From Afipia sp. 1NLS2 (GTDB lineage: Bacteria > Pseudomonadota > Alphaproteobacteria > Rhizobiales > Xanthobacteraceae): DNA of 64,000 nt. Under the pieces are notes generated by a model. The model had not been told where the DNA came from. It made no database searches and saw nothing but the letters and a program-made list of their open reading frames with translations. Positions within the stretch are counted from its first letter, which is position 1. Each line of letters begins with the position of its first letter. Shown piece after piece: positions 40,205-49,675 of the stretch. The stretch lies in NCBI RefSeq assembly GCF_000178995.1, contig NZ_ADVZ01000001.1, positions 310,001 through 374,000 on the forward strand, given 5' to 3'. Made by a program: the position numbers and the translations under genes.

Positions 40205-41128
40205 ATGGCCCGATCTCACGACGGACTGACCGATATGGACTGGGACAAGCTGAAGGTGTTCCACGCCGCAGCCGAGGCTGGCAGCTTTACCCATGCGGGC
40301 GAGCAGCTCGGGCTGTCGCAATCGGCGGTGTCGCGCCAGGTCAGCGCGCTGGAGCAGGAATTGTCGGTGTCGCTGTTTCACCGCCATGCCCGCGGCTTGA
40401 TCCTCACCGAACAGGGCGACCTTTTGTTCCGCACCGCGCATGACGTCTTCATGCAGTTGCAGGCGGCACGCGCCAAGCTGACCGACAGCCGCGAGCGGCC
40501 GAGCGGGGAGCTGAAGGTGACGACCTCCCCCGGTCTCGGCATCAACTGGCTGGTGCCGCGGCTCACCGAATTCACCTCGCTCTATCCGGAAATCCGGTTG
40601 GCGCTGACTCTGACCGACGAGGAACTCGACCTCTCGATGCGCGAGGCCGACGTCGCGTTGCGCACCCGCAAGCCGACGCAACCCGATCTCATCCAGCGGA
40701 AACTTTTTTCAATCGGCTTCCACGCCTACTGCTCGCCGGACTACGCCAAGAAATTCGGCACGCCGCGCACGCTGGAGGAACTGGACAATCACCGGTTGAT
40801 CGTGCTCAACGCGCAGAACCTGCCGCCACATCTGCAGAACAGAAACTGGCTGATCGAGGCCGGACGTAACGGCGCGGGGCCGCGCGAGCCGTTCTTCAAG
40901 GTCAACAACGTGCTCGGCCTGGTCCGTGCCTGCCAGCAAGGCATCGGCATCGCCGCGCTGCCGGATTACCTCATCGACGAAGCCAATCGCCTGCTGCAAC
41001 TGTTCGGTGAGGACGATTCGATTCAACTCGATGCATATTTCGTCTATCCCGAAGAATTGAAGTCGGTGGCACGCGTCCAGGTGTTCCGCGATTTCATCGT
41101 CAGCAAGGCGCAGCGCTGGCCGTCATAG
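40205..41128 (+). CDS. LysR-family transcription regulator
   Basis: A 307-residue regulator. The helix-turn-helix lies at DWDKLKVFHAAAEAGSFTHAGEQLGLSQSAVSRQVSALE. The effector-binding half follows, with VTTSPGLGINWLVPRLTEF and GIGIAALPDYLI. It starts two bases after trxB, so it is probably translationally coupled and co-transcribed. An alternative start is the ATG at 40235. The ligand and targets are unknown. Confidence 0.92.
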   Translation: MARSHDGLTDMDWDKLKVFHAAAEAGSFTHAGEQLGLSQSAVSRQVSALEQELSVSLFHRHARGLILTEQGDLLFRTAHDVFMQLQAARAKLTDSRERPSGELKVTTSPGLGINWLVPRLTEFTSLYPEIRLALTLTDEELDLSMREADVALRTRKPTQPDLIQRKLFSIGFHAYCSPDYAKKFGTPRTLEELDNHRLIVLNAQNLPPHLQNRNWLIEAGRNGAGPREPFFKVNNVLGLVRACQQGIGIAALPDYLIDEANRLLQLFGEDDSIQLDAYFVYPEELKSVARVQVFRDFIVSKAQRWPS

Positions 41129-41360
41129 CCAGAGATGTATGCAAAATGTCGTAGGTAAGAATGTCGCACGCATCTTGCGCATGACTGACATTCCAAACCC
41201 GCTGTTGCGATACATCGCCGCTCGATACGATACTCTTTTCGTCCGATGCACCGGTTTGCATCCTGTCCCCTCCTCCTGCGGACCCCTGCATCGGAATCTT
41301 TCCAACTGTGAAAACGGAAGGAAGGATGATCGTATCGGCCTCTCAAGGCTGTCGACTAAC
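41129..41360. other. No gene seen between LysR and its terminator
   Basis: About 230 bases with only short, unconvincing frames on both strands. No promoter or repeat is recognised. Confidence 0.4.
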
Positions 41361-41387
41361 AAGCCGGGCTTTTTGCCCGGCTTTTTT
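41361..41387 (+). terminator. Intrinsic terminator
   Basis: AAGCCGGGC-TTTTT-GCCCGGCTTTTTT: a nine-pair stem with a six-base T-tract, 230 bases after the LysR stop. The reverse strand could also serve the copper ATPase gene. Confidence 0.75.
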
Positions 41388-41435
41388 CGTTTCAGGCATT
41401 CCGTTCGTCCTGCCTTCACTATGGCGTGAGCTGCA

Positions 41436-43850
41436 TCATGCGGACAGCCGCAGCCGCGCCAGCCGCAAGGCGTTACCGATCACGCTGACCGACGACAACG
41501 CCATGGCCGCAGCACCAATCGCAGGCGACAACAGCAGGCCGAAGGCCGGATACAAAATACCAGCCGCGATCGGCACGCCGGCCGCGTTGTAGAGGAAGGC
41601 GAACACCAGATTCTGGCGGATGTTGCGCATCGTCGCGACCGACAAGGCCCGCGCCTGCACGAGACCCATCAAGTCGCCGCGCAACAGCGTGATGCCTGCG
41701 CTCTCGATCGCCGCATCGGTGCCGCCGCCCATGGCGATGCCGACATCAGCGGCCGCGAGCGCGGGTGCGTCGTTGACGCCGTCGCCGACCATCGCGACAC
41801 GGCGGCCCTGTTTTTGCAAACGCTGCACAGCTTCGCTTTTGTGTTCGGGCAGCACATCGGCCTCGACCTCGGTGATGCCGAGCCGTTCAGCGACCGCGCG
41901 TGCGGTGGCGATGTTGTCGCCCGTCAGCATGACGACGTGCAGCTTTGCCGCACGCAGGCGCTCAAGCGCGGACCGCGCGCTGTCCTTGATCGGATCGGCG
42001 ATGGCGATGATGCCGCGCACGACGCCATCGACAGCCGCATAGATCACCGTCGCGCCCTGCCCGCGCTGCTCTTGCGCCGTGTCATCGAGCATTGAGGTAT
42101 CGATCTTCAGATCCCGCATCAGCGCCGCATTGCCGAGCGCAATGGCCTTGCCCTCCACGCGCCCGCTGGCGCCCTTGCCGGACGGTGAATCGAAGTCCTC
42201 GACCTTGCTGCAGACAAGCTGGCGGCGTTTTGCCGCCGCGACGATGGCCGCCGCCAGCGGGTGCTCGCTCGCCTGTTCGACACTCGCGGCGAGACGCAGC
42301 AATTCGTTCTGGCTGAAATTCTCCGTAGTCTCGATCGCAACGACATCGGGCCTGCCTTCCGTCAGCGTGCCGGTCTTGTCGATCACGAAAGTGTCGATCT
42401 TCTCCATCCGCTCCAGCGCATCCGCATCGCGCACCAGAATGCCGGAGCGCGCGCCGCGCCCGATGCCCACCATGATCGACATCGGCGTGGCGAGGCCGAG
42501 CGCGCACGGACAGGCGATGATCAGCACCGTCACCGCTGCGAGAAGCGCGAAGGAATAGCGCGGCTCGGGGCCGAACATCGCCCACGCAGCAAAAGCAATC
42601 GCCGCCGCCGCCACCACGGCGGGCACGAACCAGCCCGCGACATAATCCGCCAATCGCTGCACCGGCGCGCGCGAACGCTGTGCCTTGGCGACCAGATCGA
42701 CGATGCGCGACAGCACCGTGTCGCGACCGACTTTGTCGGCGACCATGACAAGCCCGCCACTCTGGTTCAGCGTGCCGCCGATCAGTTGCGCGCCCGCTTC
42801 CTTGGTCACCGGCATCGATTCGCCGGTGACCATCGATTCATCGACGGCAGAGCGGCCCTCTTTCACCGTGCCGTCGACCGGCACCGTCTCGCCGGGCCGC
42901 ACCCGCAACAGGTCGCCGACCACGACCGCATCGAGCGCGATGTCTTCGTCAGTGCCGTTCTTGATGCGGCGCGCCGTCTTCGGGGCAAGCGACAACAGGG
43001 CGCGGATGGCGCCCGATGTTTTTTCGCGCGCGCGCAACTCCAGCACCTGCCCGAGCAGCACCAGCGTCACGATCACCATCGCGGATTCGAAATACACCGC
43101 GACCCCGCCATGCATGTCGCGGAACGCTTCGGGAAACGCCTGCGGCGCAAGCACCGCCGCGACGCTGTAAAGATACGCGATGCCGGTGCCCATCGCGATC
43201 AACGTGAACATGTTGAGATTCCACGTCGCGACCGAACGCCAGCCGCGCACGAAGAACGGCGCACCCGCCCACAGCACCACCGGAGTTGCGAGCGCGAGCG
43301 ACAGCCAGTTCGACATGACCGGCGACACCAGATGCTGATCGAACAGATGCCCGCCCATTTCAATTACGAACACCGGCACGGTGAGCACCAGCGCGATCCA
43401 GAAACGGCGGCGCATGTCGATCAGTTCGGGATCGGGCTTGTCGTCGAGCGAAACGGTTTCCGGCTCCAGCGCCATGCCGCATTTCGGGCAGGAGCCGGGA
43501 CCGATCTGGCGCACCTCGGGGTGCATCGGGCAGGTGTAGATCGTGCCGGGCGCGGCCTCGGGTTCAGGTTGTTTTGGCGCAAGGAATTTTTCCGGCTCTG
43601 CTGCAAAACGATCATGGCAGCGCTGGCCGCAGAACACGTACTCGGTGCCCTTGTAAGTAAAGCGTCCGCCTTTCGGGGCACGGGGGTCGACCTTCATGCC
43701 GCAGACCGGGTCGATCGCCACCGGCGCTGCGTCCGTGGCCGCCCCGTGGCAGCAGGAGCCATGTGTCTCGTGAGAATGCGCGGCAGCCACAGGCGCTTTC
43801 GTACCATGGGAGCCGCAGCAGCCTGATTCCCCGTTCGCATCGTGAGCCAT
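41436..43850 (-). CDS. copA: Copper-exporting P1B-type ATPase with YHS and heavy-metal-binding N-terminus
   Basis: An 804-residue pump. The N-terminus is rich in His and Cys ([21 protein letters not shown]). It has a YHS domain ([31 protein letters not shown]) and a heavy-metal-binding domain ([24 protein letters not shown]), with no HMA domain. The metal passage is IIACPCALG. The phosphorylation site is DKTGTLTEG, with SEHPLA and [10 protein letters not shown] as ATP-site motifs. YN in the FLYNAAGVP helix and MALSS at the C-terminus mark subtype P1B-1 (Cu+). ATG 43850 with AAGGTGG upstream is preferred over GTG 43859. It is divergent from csoR. Confidence 0.92.
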   Translation of the reverse strand: MAHDANGESGCCGSHGTKAPVAAAHSHETHGSCCHGAATDAAPVAIDPVCGMKVDPRAPKGGRFTYKGTEYVFCGQRCHDRFAAEPEKFLAPKQPEPEAAPGTIYTCPMHPEVRQIGPGSCPKCGMALEPETVSLDDKPDPELIDMRRRFWIALVLTVPVFVIEMGGHLFDQHLVSPVMSNWLSLALATPVVLWAGAPFFVRGWRSVATWNLNMFTLIAMGTGIAYLYSVAAVLAPQAFPEAFRDMHGGVAVYFESAMVIVTLVLLGQVLELRAREKTSGAIRALLSLAPKTARRIKNGTDEDIALDAVVVGDLLRVRPGETVPVDGTVKEGRSAVDESMVTGESMPVTKEAGAQLIGGTLNQSGGLVMVADKVGRDTVLSRIVDLVAKAQRSRAPVQRLADYVAGWFVPAVVAAAAIAFAAWAMFGPEPRYSFALLAAVTVLIIACPCALGLATPMSIMVGIGRGARSGILVRDADALERMEKIDTFVIDKTGTLTEGRPDVVAIETTENFSQNELLRLAASVEQASEHPLAAAIVAAAKRRQLVCSKVEDFDSPSGKGASGRVEGKAIALGNAALMRDLKIDTSMLDDTAQEQRGQGATVIYAAVDGVVRGIIAIADPIKDSARSALERLRAAKLHVVMLTGDNIATARAVAERLGITEVEADVLPEHKSEAVQRLQKQGRRVAMVGDGVNDAPALAAADVGIAMGGGTDAAIESAGITLLRGDLMGLVQARALSVATMRNIRQNLVFAFLYNAAGVPIAAGILYPAFGLLLSPAIGAAAMALSSVSVIGNALRLARLRLSA

Positions 43851-43869
43851 GGCATCCACCTTGATCTTT

Positions 43870-43886
43870 ATACCCCTAGGGGGTAT
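43870..43886. promoter_or_regulatory. CsoR operator shared by copA and csoR
   Basis: ATACCCC-TAG-GGGGTAT: seven-base perfect arms, the known CsoR operator style. It ends directly at the csoR ATG (43887) and lies 20 bases from the copA ATG, so it can control both directions. Confidence 0.75.
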
Positions 43887-44171
43887 ATGGACGATATGAG
43901 AGACGAGATCAAGTCATCCTGTCGAAAACGGCTGAAACGCATCGAGGGCCAGATTCGCGGCCTCAGCGACATGATCGAGGCGGACCGCTACTGCATCGAC
44001 GTCGTGACGCAGATCGCCGCCGCGCGCGCCGCCTTGCGCCGCGTCGAGGAGGAAATCCTGCGCGATCATGTGGCGCATTGCGTCGAGCATGCGATCCGCT
44101 CGGGCGACAAGGCCGATCAGCGTAAGAAAATTGCCGAACTGATGGACGTGGTGAGCCGCGCCGACCGGTAG
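43887..44171 (+). CDS. csoR: Copper-sensing repressor CsoR
   Basis: A 94-residue all-helical repressor. Cu+ ligands are seen as Cys in DRYCIDVV and the His-x3-Cys in [27 protein letters not shown] is the family start. It binds DNA without a helix-turn-helix and releases on copper. ATG 43887 directly abuts the operator, so leader length must be very short; ATG 43896 is an alternative. It is divergent from copA. Confidence 0.92.
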   Translation: MDDMRDEIKSSCRKRLKRIEGQIRGLSDMIEADRYCIDVVTQIAAARAALRRVEEEILRDHVAHCVEHAIRSGDKADQRKKIAELMDVVSRADR

Positions 44172-44347
44172 CCGGTAGCCGATTCCCCGCTCCGGCACGC
44201 TTCGTTCGCGTTTGAACGAACCAATCAACCAATTCGTAAACTTAACGAAGGGTCGGCGGCATCGCGGTCGCCGGGTTTACAACTTCTTACAGAACGCCGG
44301 CCTAGGTTGCATGCAATCCCGTACCCCTGCTGCTGCAACCGGTTTCC

Positions 44348-46744
44348 ATGTTCAAAATCTATAATTGTATCGCGACCGCCCACGATCTGAGGCTGGTCGT
44401 TCTCGCAGCCATTGTCTGCGGCTTGTCATCCTTCGCCGCCTTCCGCCTGCTACATCATGCGCGAACCGTGCAGGGGCAGATGCGCCACATCTGGCTCGCG
44501 GTGTCCGCCGTTGCCATCGGCTTCGGCATCTGGTCGACGCACTTCATCGCGATGCTTGCCTTCTCGCCCGGCATTCCGAGCGGTTACAACATCGCTCTCA
44601 CCGCGATATCGCTGGTGGTGGCCATGCTGCTGACCGGCGGCGGCCTGGTGGTAGCGATGATCCCGGGCTGGAGCGCGGGTCCCGCCCTGGGCGGCGCCAT
44701 CGTCGCGGGCGGCATCGCCGCGATGCATTACACCGGCATGGCCGCATTCGAGATCGCGGGTATCGTGGTCTGGGATTTCGGCATGGTCGCATGGTCCATC
44801 GTGCTGGGCGCAACGCTTGGCGCCATCGCGCTGCCGGTCGGCCTGCATGACCAGTCCGAGAAGTGGAAAGCCGCAGGCGCTGCGCTGCTGACGCTGGCGA
44901 TCTGCAGCCATCATTTTACCGGCATGGCCGCCGTGACCATTCTTCCCGATCCGAACATCGCCGTTCCCGCCACCGCGCTGCCGCCGGCCCTGCTCGCGAT
45001 CCTCGTCTGTGCGGCAAGCCTCACCATCATCCTGCTCTCGCTGACCGCAGTCGCGCTCGATGTCCGCGACAGACGCCGCGCCGAGCTTGAGACCGACCGG
45101 ATGCGTGGCCTCGCCAACGCCGCCGTGGAAGGCCTCGTGGTCTGCGACGGCGACACCATCGTGACCGTCAATGAAAGTTTCGCGCAACTGGTCGGCCTGT
45201 CATCGGCCATGCCGGTCGGCAACAAGCTCGACCTCTGCCTTCCGGACGACACCGCGCGCGAGCGGCTGCTGACCTCGTCGAACCAGCCGATGGAAGTGAC
45301 CCTGCGCCACCACGACGGATCGATGATTCCGGCTGAAGTCATCCTGCGGCCGATCGACTACGCGGGACGCCCTCATCATGTCGTCGCCGTGCGCGATCTG
45401 CGCGCGCGCAAGAAGAACGAGCAGCACATCCGCTATCTCGCCCATCACGATGCGCTGACCTCGCTGCCCAATCGCACCTCATTCAATGCAGCGATCGACG
45501 AAGCGCTTGCGGCCCTCCCGAAAGACAACAAACTCGCCGTGCTCTGCCTCGACCTCGACCGCTTCAAGGAGGTCAACGACCTGTTCGGCCATGCCGCAGG
45601 CGACAGGGTGCTGCAGACGGTCGCCAATCGTATCGGCGGCCTGCTCGGCAGCGGGCAGATCATGTCGCGTCTCGGCGGCGACGAATTCGCGATCCTGCTG
45701 CCGAACATCGCCCGCGCCGACGCCGCCCGCCGCTTTGCCGAAAACGTCCTCGCCGCGCTGCGCCTCAAGGGCGATACGCCGGAGACCGACGGCATCTCCA
45801 GCAGCCTCGGCATCGCGCTCTATCCGGACGACGCGAACGACCGTCAAATGCTTCTCAGCCATGCCGATACCGCGCTGTATCGCGCCAAGACCGAAGGCCG
45901 TAACACCTATCGCTTTTTCGAGGCGAAGATGGGCGCCGAGGTCCGCGAACGGCGGATGATCGAGCACGATCTGCGCCATGCGGTGGCCCGCAACGAATTG
46001 CGGCTGGTCTACCAGCCCCAGCACGACATCCAGAACAATATCGTCACTGGCTTCGAGGCGCTGCTGCGCTGGAAGCATCCGACGCGCGGCGATGTCTCGC
46101 CTGCGACGTTCATTCCGATCGCGGAAGAAGCCGGAGCTATTCTCGGCATCGGCGAATGGGTCCTGCGCACCGCCTGCCGCGAAGCCGCGTCATGGCCGCA
46201 ACCCTTGACCATCGCGGTCAACGTCTCGACCTTGCAGATCTACGACCCGAACTTCGCGCATCTCGTGCACCGCATCCTGATTGAAACCGGGCTTTCACCG
46301 AACCGGCTCGAACTCGAGATCACCGAAACCGCGCTGGTGCGCGACCTCAACCGTGCATTGCTGACGCTGCGCCAGATCAAGGCGCTGGGCGTTCACATCG
46401 CGATGGACGATTTCGGCACCGGCTATTCGTCGCTGTCGAACCTGCGCGCCTTCCCGTTCGACAAGATCAAGATCGACGGCTCCTTCATCAAGTCGGTCGA
46501 CAGCAACGAGCAGGCGGCGACCATCGTGCGCACGGTGCTGGGGCTCGGGCGCGGGCTCGGTCTGCCGGTGCTCGCCGAAGGCGTCGAGACCGCAGGCGAG
46601 ATGAAATTCCTGCGCGAGCAGAACTGCGACGAGATTCAGGGCTACCTGATCGGGCGCCCGGCGGCGATCGAGAATTTCCGCCACTTCACCCATAATGAAG
46701 CGGTACCCGAAGCCGAGGCCATGTTGACCGCGAAAGCGGTATAG
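44348..46744 (+). CDS. MHYT-PAS-GGDEF-EAL cyclic-di-GMP protein
   Basis: A 798-residue membrane sensor for cyclic di-GMP turnover. Three MHYT repeats, STHFIAMLAF, AMHYTGMAAF and SHHFTGMAAV, lie in seven helices (residues 1-235) and may sense metal or diatomic gases. A PAS domain follows (about 255-365). The GGDEF domain is intact (RLGGDEFAIL near residue 442). The EAL domain is intact (EALLRWKHP near 569, then ETALV, MDDFGTGYSSL, DKIKID). Both activities could be present. It is a single gene after csoR. Confidence 0.92.
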   Translation: MFKIYNCIATAHDLRLVVLAAIVCGLSSFAAFRLLHHARTVQGQMRHIWLAVSAVAIGFGIWSTHFIAMLAFSPGIPSGYNIALTAISLVVAMLLTGGGLVVAMIPGWSAGPALGGAIVAGGIAAMHYTGMAAFEIAGIVVWDFGMVAWSIVLGATLGAIALPVGLHDQSEKWKAAGAALLTLAICSHHFTGMAAVTILPDPNIAVPATALPPALLAILVCAASLTIILLSLTAVALDVRDRRRAELETDRMRGLANAAVEGLVVCDGDTIVTVNESFAQLVGLSSAMPVGNKLDLCLPDDTARERLLTSSNQPMEVTLRHHDGSMIPAEVILRPIDYAGRPHHVVAVRDLRARKKNEQHIRYLAHHDALTSLPNRTSFNAAIDEALAALPKDNKLAVLCLDLDRFKEVNDLFGHAAGDRVLQTVANRIGGLLGSGQIMSRLGGDEFAILLPNIARADAARRFAENVLAALRLKGDTPETDGISSSLGIALYPDDANDRQMLLSHADTALYRAKTEGRNTYRFFEAKMGAEVRERRMIEHDLRHAVARNELRLVYQPQHDIQNNIVTGFEALLRWKHPTRGDVSPATFIPIAEEAGAILGIGEWVLRTACREAASWPQPLTIAVNVSTLQIYDPNFAHLVHRILIETGLSPNRLELEITETALVRDLNRALLTLRQIKALGVHIAMDDFGTGYSSLSNLRAFPFDKIKIDGSFIKSVDSNEQAATIVRTVLGLGRGLGLPVLAEGVETAGEMKFLREQNCDEIQGYLIGRPAAIENFRHFTHNEAVPEAEAMLTAKAV

Positions 46745-46825
46745 CAAGCCTGGCGCATGTCCATTTGCTACAGAGGCTGCGCAGGCCGCATTTACGAATT
46801 AACGGGCATGGTATTCCTGTCGTTA

Positions 46826-47164
46826 TCAGCGCCGCGAGTCGCTCACAGGCGTTCCGATTACTGCGTCTTCGCAACACACCCGATTGCGCCCTTGTCGCTT
46901 GGCCTCATATAGCTTCGCATCAGCGCGCTCAAACAAATCCTCGGTGCCTCCATCGACTCGATAGATCGCCACTCCGACCGACACAGTGACAAGTCCAAGA
47001 TTCTCACCGGTCGATCGGCGTATCAGAGACTTTCTTTGCATGGTCGTACTCAGGCCAACCGCCGCCTCGAAGGCATCTCGCAGGCTTGTTCGCGGCATGA
47101 TCATGGCGAACTCCTCACCACCATGACGCGCAATAAGCCAATCCGACCGCGCTTGATTTCGCAT
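46826..47164 (-). pseudogene. Diguanylate cyclase fragment, C-terminal half of a GGEEF domain
   Basis: The 112-codon frame starts just before RHGGEEFAMIMPRTSL and runs to the usual end, FERADAKLYEAKRQGRNRV. The first half of the domain and any sensor region are missing; homology extends upstream only to about 47190. The motif GGEEF itself is intact, but without the earlier metal and substrate residues it should not be active. It abuts the head of the winged-helix gene. Confidence 0.75.
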
Positions 47165-47232
47165 ACTTTGCGCGACAAATTGAATGACTTGATCGCATCG
47201 ATATTTTCTCGCACGAATATGAAATTCTCACG

Positions 47233-47853
47233 TTGCTGCATGAAGCGGGAGAGGCTTCTTACAAAGACCTCTCATGTTTGCTGCGCCCCTCCTCCGCCAC
47301 GCTAGAGAGACGGCTGGGCACGCTTTGCTATAAGGGGCTCATCGAGTCCGTGCGTGAAACCGCCGATAGGCGTCGCCGAAAATTTACGCTGACTGGCGAA
47401 GCCAGAAAGGTTCTGGATGAAGAACTCGCCTTTTTCTCTGATTGGCCGTTCCATCAATCCGACGCCGCCACCGCAATATCAAGGCTCGTGAGCAACCTGC
47501 AGAGACGATTGGGCATAAGAATATTTGGACAGAGGTACCAACTCGTTCTTGGCCTCTATCGCAATGATGGCGCGCGCACCTCGTCGCTGCTATCGCTCGC
47601 ACAAATTTCCCGAGGCAGCTTTTTTGACAAGCTGAAAGTATTGAAGATGTCGGGAATTGTTGGTTCCGCACGCGACAGCACTGACAGCAGACTAGTTCAA
47701 GTCTTTTTATCGGACTGGGTAACCCGCGCCATTGATGATGCCCACGCTGACTTGAATAAGTGGGCCTTGAACGCGAGATGGGATAGCCCAGGACGTCGCG
47801 CAGGAATAGTCGACGTCTCCTTGAAGCGGGGCCCGAAGCCGACGCCGTGTTGA
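47233..47853 (+). CDS. Unrecognised protein with two winged-helix-like segments
   Basis: A protein of about 206 residues, read from TTG 47233. HEAGEASYKDLSCLLRPSSATLERRLGTLCYKGLIESVRETADRRRRKFTLTGEAR has the MarR-like winged-helix layout, with a recognition helix and a basic wing. A second, weaker copy follows (RTSSLLSLAQISRGSFFDKLKVLKMSGIV). The sequence just upstream, read DIFSHEYEILTL, also looks like coding, but a TGA comes before any start, so the true 5' end may be lost. It could be a regulator or plasmid-type protein. Confidence 0.5.
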   Translation: MLHEAGEASYKDLSCLLRPSSATLERRLGTLCYKGLIESVRETADRRRRKFTLTGEARKVLDEELAFFSDWPFHQSDAATAISRLVSNLQRRLGIRIFGQRYQLVLGLYRNDGARTSSLLSLAQISRGSFFDKLKVLKMSGIVGSARDSTDSRLVQVFLSDWVTRAIDDAHADLNKWALNARWDSPGRRAGIVDVSLKRGPKPTPC

Positions 47854-47996
47854 GGCGAAAGCGGGATGACCAGCGAGGCTGGCATCGCAAGTGATGCTGC
47901 CGGCAACCCGGCACTCCATGCGCTTATCCCGATCCGCTCAAGCCGCGCCGCCCTAGCAAGCAGTCCTGCAGCACCGGAAGAATGGGATTGATCAAT

Positions 47997-48013
47997 ATAG
48001 GGTATCCCCCTAT
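47997..48013. promoter_or_regulatory. Candidate RcnR operator
   Basis: ATAGGGTATCCCCCTAT: six-base perfect arms (ATAGGG, CCCTAT) with a G/C tract, the RcnR operator style (AT-flanked G-tract). It lies 11 bases before rcnR ATG 48024. Confidence 0.55.
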
Positions 48014-48023
48014 CTTATTTTTT

Positions 48024-48302
48024 ATGTCACACACCATCAAGAACAAGTCCAAGCTTTTGGGCCGCGTGAAACGCATCAAGGGACAACTTGAAGCCGTGGA
48101 ACGGGCGCTGGAGGCCGAAATCGGCTGCGCCGATGTATTGATGCTGGTGGCCTCGGTTCGCGGCGCTGTCACGGGCCTTACGGCAGAGCTGCTCGAAGAC
48201 CACATCCGCCACCACGTCGTCGATCCCGCCCATGAGAAGGACCCGGAGAAGGCCAAAGGCGCGGCCGATCTCATCGACGTCGTTCGAACCTATCTGAAGT
48301 GA
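48024..48302 (+). CDS. rcnR: RcnR-type nickel/cobalt-responsive repressor
   Basis: A 92-residue repressor of the CsoR/RcnR family. The ligands of RcnR are present: His3 (MSHTIK), Cys near 35 (EIGCADV), and His60/His64-type residues in EDHIRHHVV. KLLGRVKRIKGQLEAVERAL is the family opening. It releases DNA on binding Ni or Co. ATG 48024 keeps His3 in register; the frame opening at 47982 is not used. It is followed 4 bases later by rcnA. Confidence 0.88.
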   Translation: MSHTIKNKSKLLGRVKRIKGQLEAVERALEAEIGCADVLMLVASVRGAVTGLTAELLEDHIRHHVVDPAHEKDPEKAKGAADLIDVVRTYLK

Positions 48303-48306
48303 TCCG

Positions 48307-49362
48307 ATGACCGATTTCGCGCAACTCTTGCAGCAAGGCACGGCTCACGCCTGGCTGTTCGTGCCGAGCGCCATCCTGTTGGGCGCGCTCCATGGACTCG
48401 AACCGGGCCACTCGAAAACAATGATGGCCGCATTCATTGTGGCGATCAGAGGGACCGTCTTTCAGGCCACGCTGCTGGGCCTTTCCGCCGCGCTCTCTCA
48501 CACCGCAATCGTCTGGATCGTCGCCGCTGCCGGACTGTATTTCGGGCGCGAATGGGGTGAGCAGAGCGAAGCATACTTTCAGCTCGGCTCGGCCATCATC
48601 ATCGTTGGCGTCGCCATTTGGATGGCTTGGCGGATATGGCGGGACAATCACGCTGAACACGATCATCACCATCACGACGAACCTCAGTCCGTCGAAGCAG
48701 GTCAGTCCCTTTTAACTCTTGAGGTGTTCGAGGACGGCGTACCGCCGCGCTGGCGTATCGGGGCTGAGCGCGGGCCCCTCCCCGACGCAGGAAGTGTGAG
48801 ACTGGAAACGCTGCGATCGGACGGCAGCCGGCAATTCTTCAATTTTGTTCGAAGCGGTGACGTTCTCGAAAGCGTTGAGGAAATTCCCGAGCCACACGCT
48901 TTTCAAGTGCGCCTTTCGTTGCCGGGACATCCCACATTCGAACTGGCGTTTGAAGAGCATGACCATTCCCACATGGACCTCGGGGAGGAGGACGATGCAC
49001 ACGCGCGCGCTCATGCCGCCGACATCCGGAAGCGGTTCGCCGGACGCACCGTCACGACATGGCAGATCGTACTCTTTGGCCTTTCCGGCGGTCTGATCCC
49101 CTGCCCGGCGGCCATTACGATTCTGCTTCTCTGCATCCAGCTCAAGCAGTTGAGTCTGGGCTTCGTCCTCGTGCTGTGTTTCGGCTTTGGCCTTGCGCTG
49201 ACGATGGTGTCGGCAGGCGTGATCGCGGCGCTGAGCATCCAGCACATCGAAAAGCGCTGGTCTGGGTTCAGCCGGTTCGCACGCAATGCGCCCTATGCGT
49301 CGGTCGCCCTGATCCTGATGGTCGGCCTGTACACCGGCTGGATAGGATGGAGTTCAATCTAG
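48307..49362 (+). CDS. rcnA: Nickel/cobalt efflux protein RcnA (NicO family)
   Basis: A 351-residue membrane exporter with six or more helices. GALHGLEPGHSKTMMAAFIV and SHTAIVWIVAAAG carry the family motif. The long cytoplasmic or periplasmic loop (about residues 115-235) is rich in histidine (HAEHDHHHHDE, EEHDHSHMD). The second half has FGLSGGLIPCPAAITILLLC. It exports Ni2+ or Co2+. It is in an operon with rcnR. Confidence 0.92.
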   Translation: MTDFAQLLQQGTAHAWLFVPSAILLGALHGLEPGHSKTMMAAFIVAIRGTVFQATLLGLSAALSHTAIVWIVAAAGLYFGREWGEQSEAYFQLGSAIIIVGVAIWMAWRIWRDNHAEHDHHHHDEPQSVEAGQSLLTLEVFEDGVPPRWRIGAERGPLPDAGSVRLETLRSDGSRQFFNFVRSGDVLESVEEIPEPHAFQVRLSLPGHPTFELAFEEHDHSHMDLGEEDDAHARAHAADIRKRFAGRTVTTWQIVLFGLSGGLIPCPAAITILLLCIQLKQLSLGFVLVLCFGFGLALTMVSAGVIAALSIQHIEKRWSGFSRFARNAPYASVALILMVGLYTGWIGWSSI

Positions 49363-49393
49363 GCAGGAGCGGCAGATGTCTTCGCTCTGGCGA

Positions 49394-49470
49394 TGGTACA
49401 GTTGGGTGGGATCGAACCACCGACCTCCGGATCCACAATCCGGCGCTCTAACCAGCTGAGCTACAACTGC
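49394..49470 (-). tRNA. tRNA-His (anticodon GTG)
   Basis: The minus strand folds into a full cloverleaf: acceptor GCAGTTG/CAACTGT, D arm TAGCTCAGCTGGTTAGAGC, anticodon arm CCGGA-TTGTGGA-TCCGG with GTG, T arm GGTGG-TTCGATC-CCACC, encoded CCA. The base before position 1 is T rather than the usual G-1 and the discriminator is A, a pattern known in a set of alphaproteobacteria. Confidence 0.95.
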
Positions 49471-49626
49471 ATCCTTCGTCGCGCCCTGAGGGCTGCGAAC
49501 GCGCGGAAACTAGGGGCAGCGCCCGGCTTTGGCAAGACCGGACAAGCCATTCTGTAACAAGAGATTCTATCAGATCGCGGGCTGAGCGAGCGGGAGAAAT
49601 TCCAGGCTCGCCAGGGGCCCGGACGC

Positions 49627-49653
49627 AAAAACGGCCGGGCAAGCCCGGCCGTT
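49627..49653 (-). terminator. Intrinsic terminator of the first phasin gene
   Basis: ACGGCCGGGC-AA/TT-GCCCGGCCGT: a ten-pair perfect stem followed on the minus strand by TTTTGCG, 23 bases after the phasin stop. Confidence 0.8.
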
Positions 49654-49675
49654 CATGGATCAATCCTGAAATCGC

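Noticed and set aside
41139-41429. A 96-codon plus-strand frame after the LysR gene
   Set aside because: It runs straight through an intrinsic terminator, has no ribosome site and no conserved features.
42261-43826. A 521-codon plus-strand frame opposite copA
   Set aside because: Antisense to a clear P-type ATPase, with low-complexity translation.
46826-47164. Functional stand-alone diguanylate cyclase
   Set aside because: The first half of the GGDEF domain is missing, so it was called a pseudogene despite the intact GGEEF.
47985-47997. FNR/FixK-like box near TTGATCAAT
   Set aside because: The two half-sites are directly joined instead of being separated by four bases as in FNR sites.
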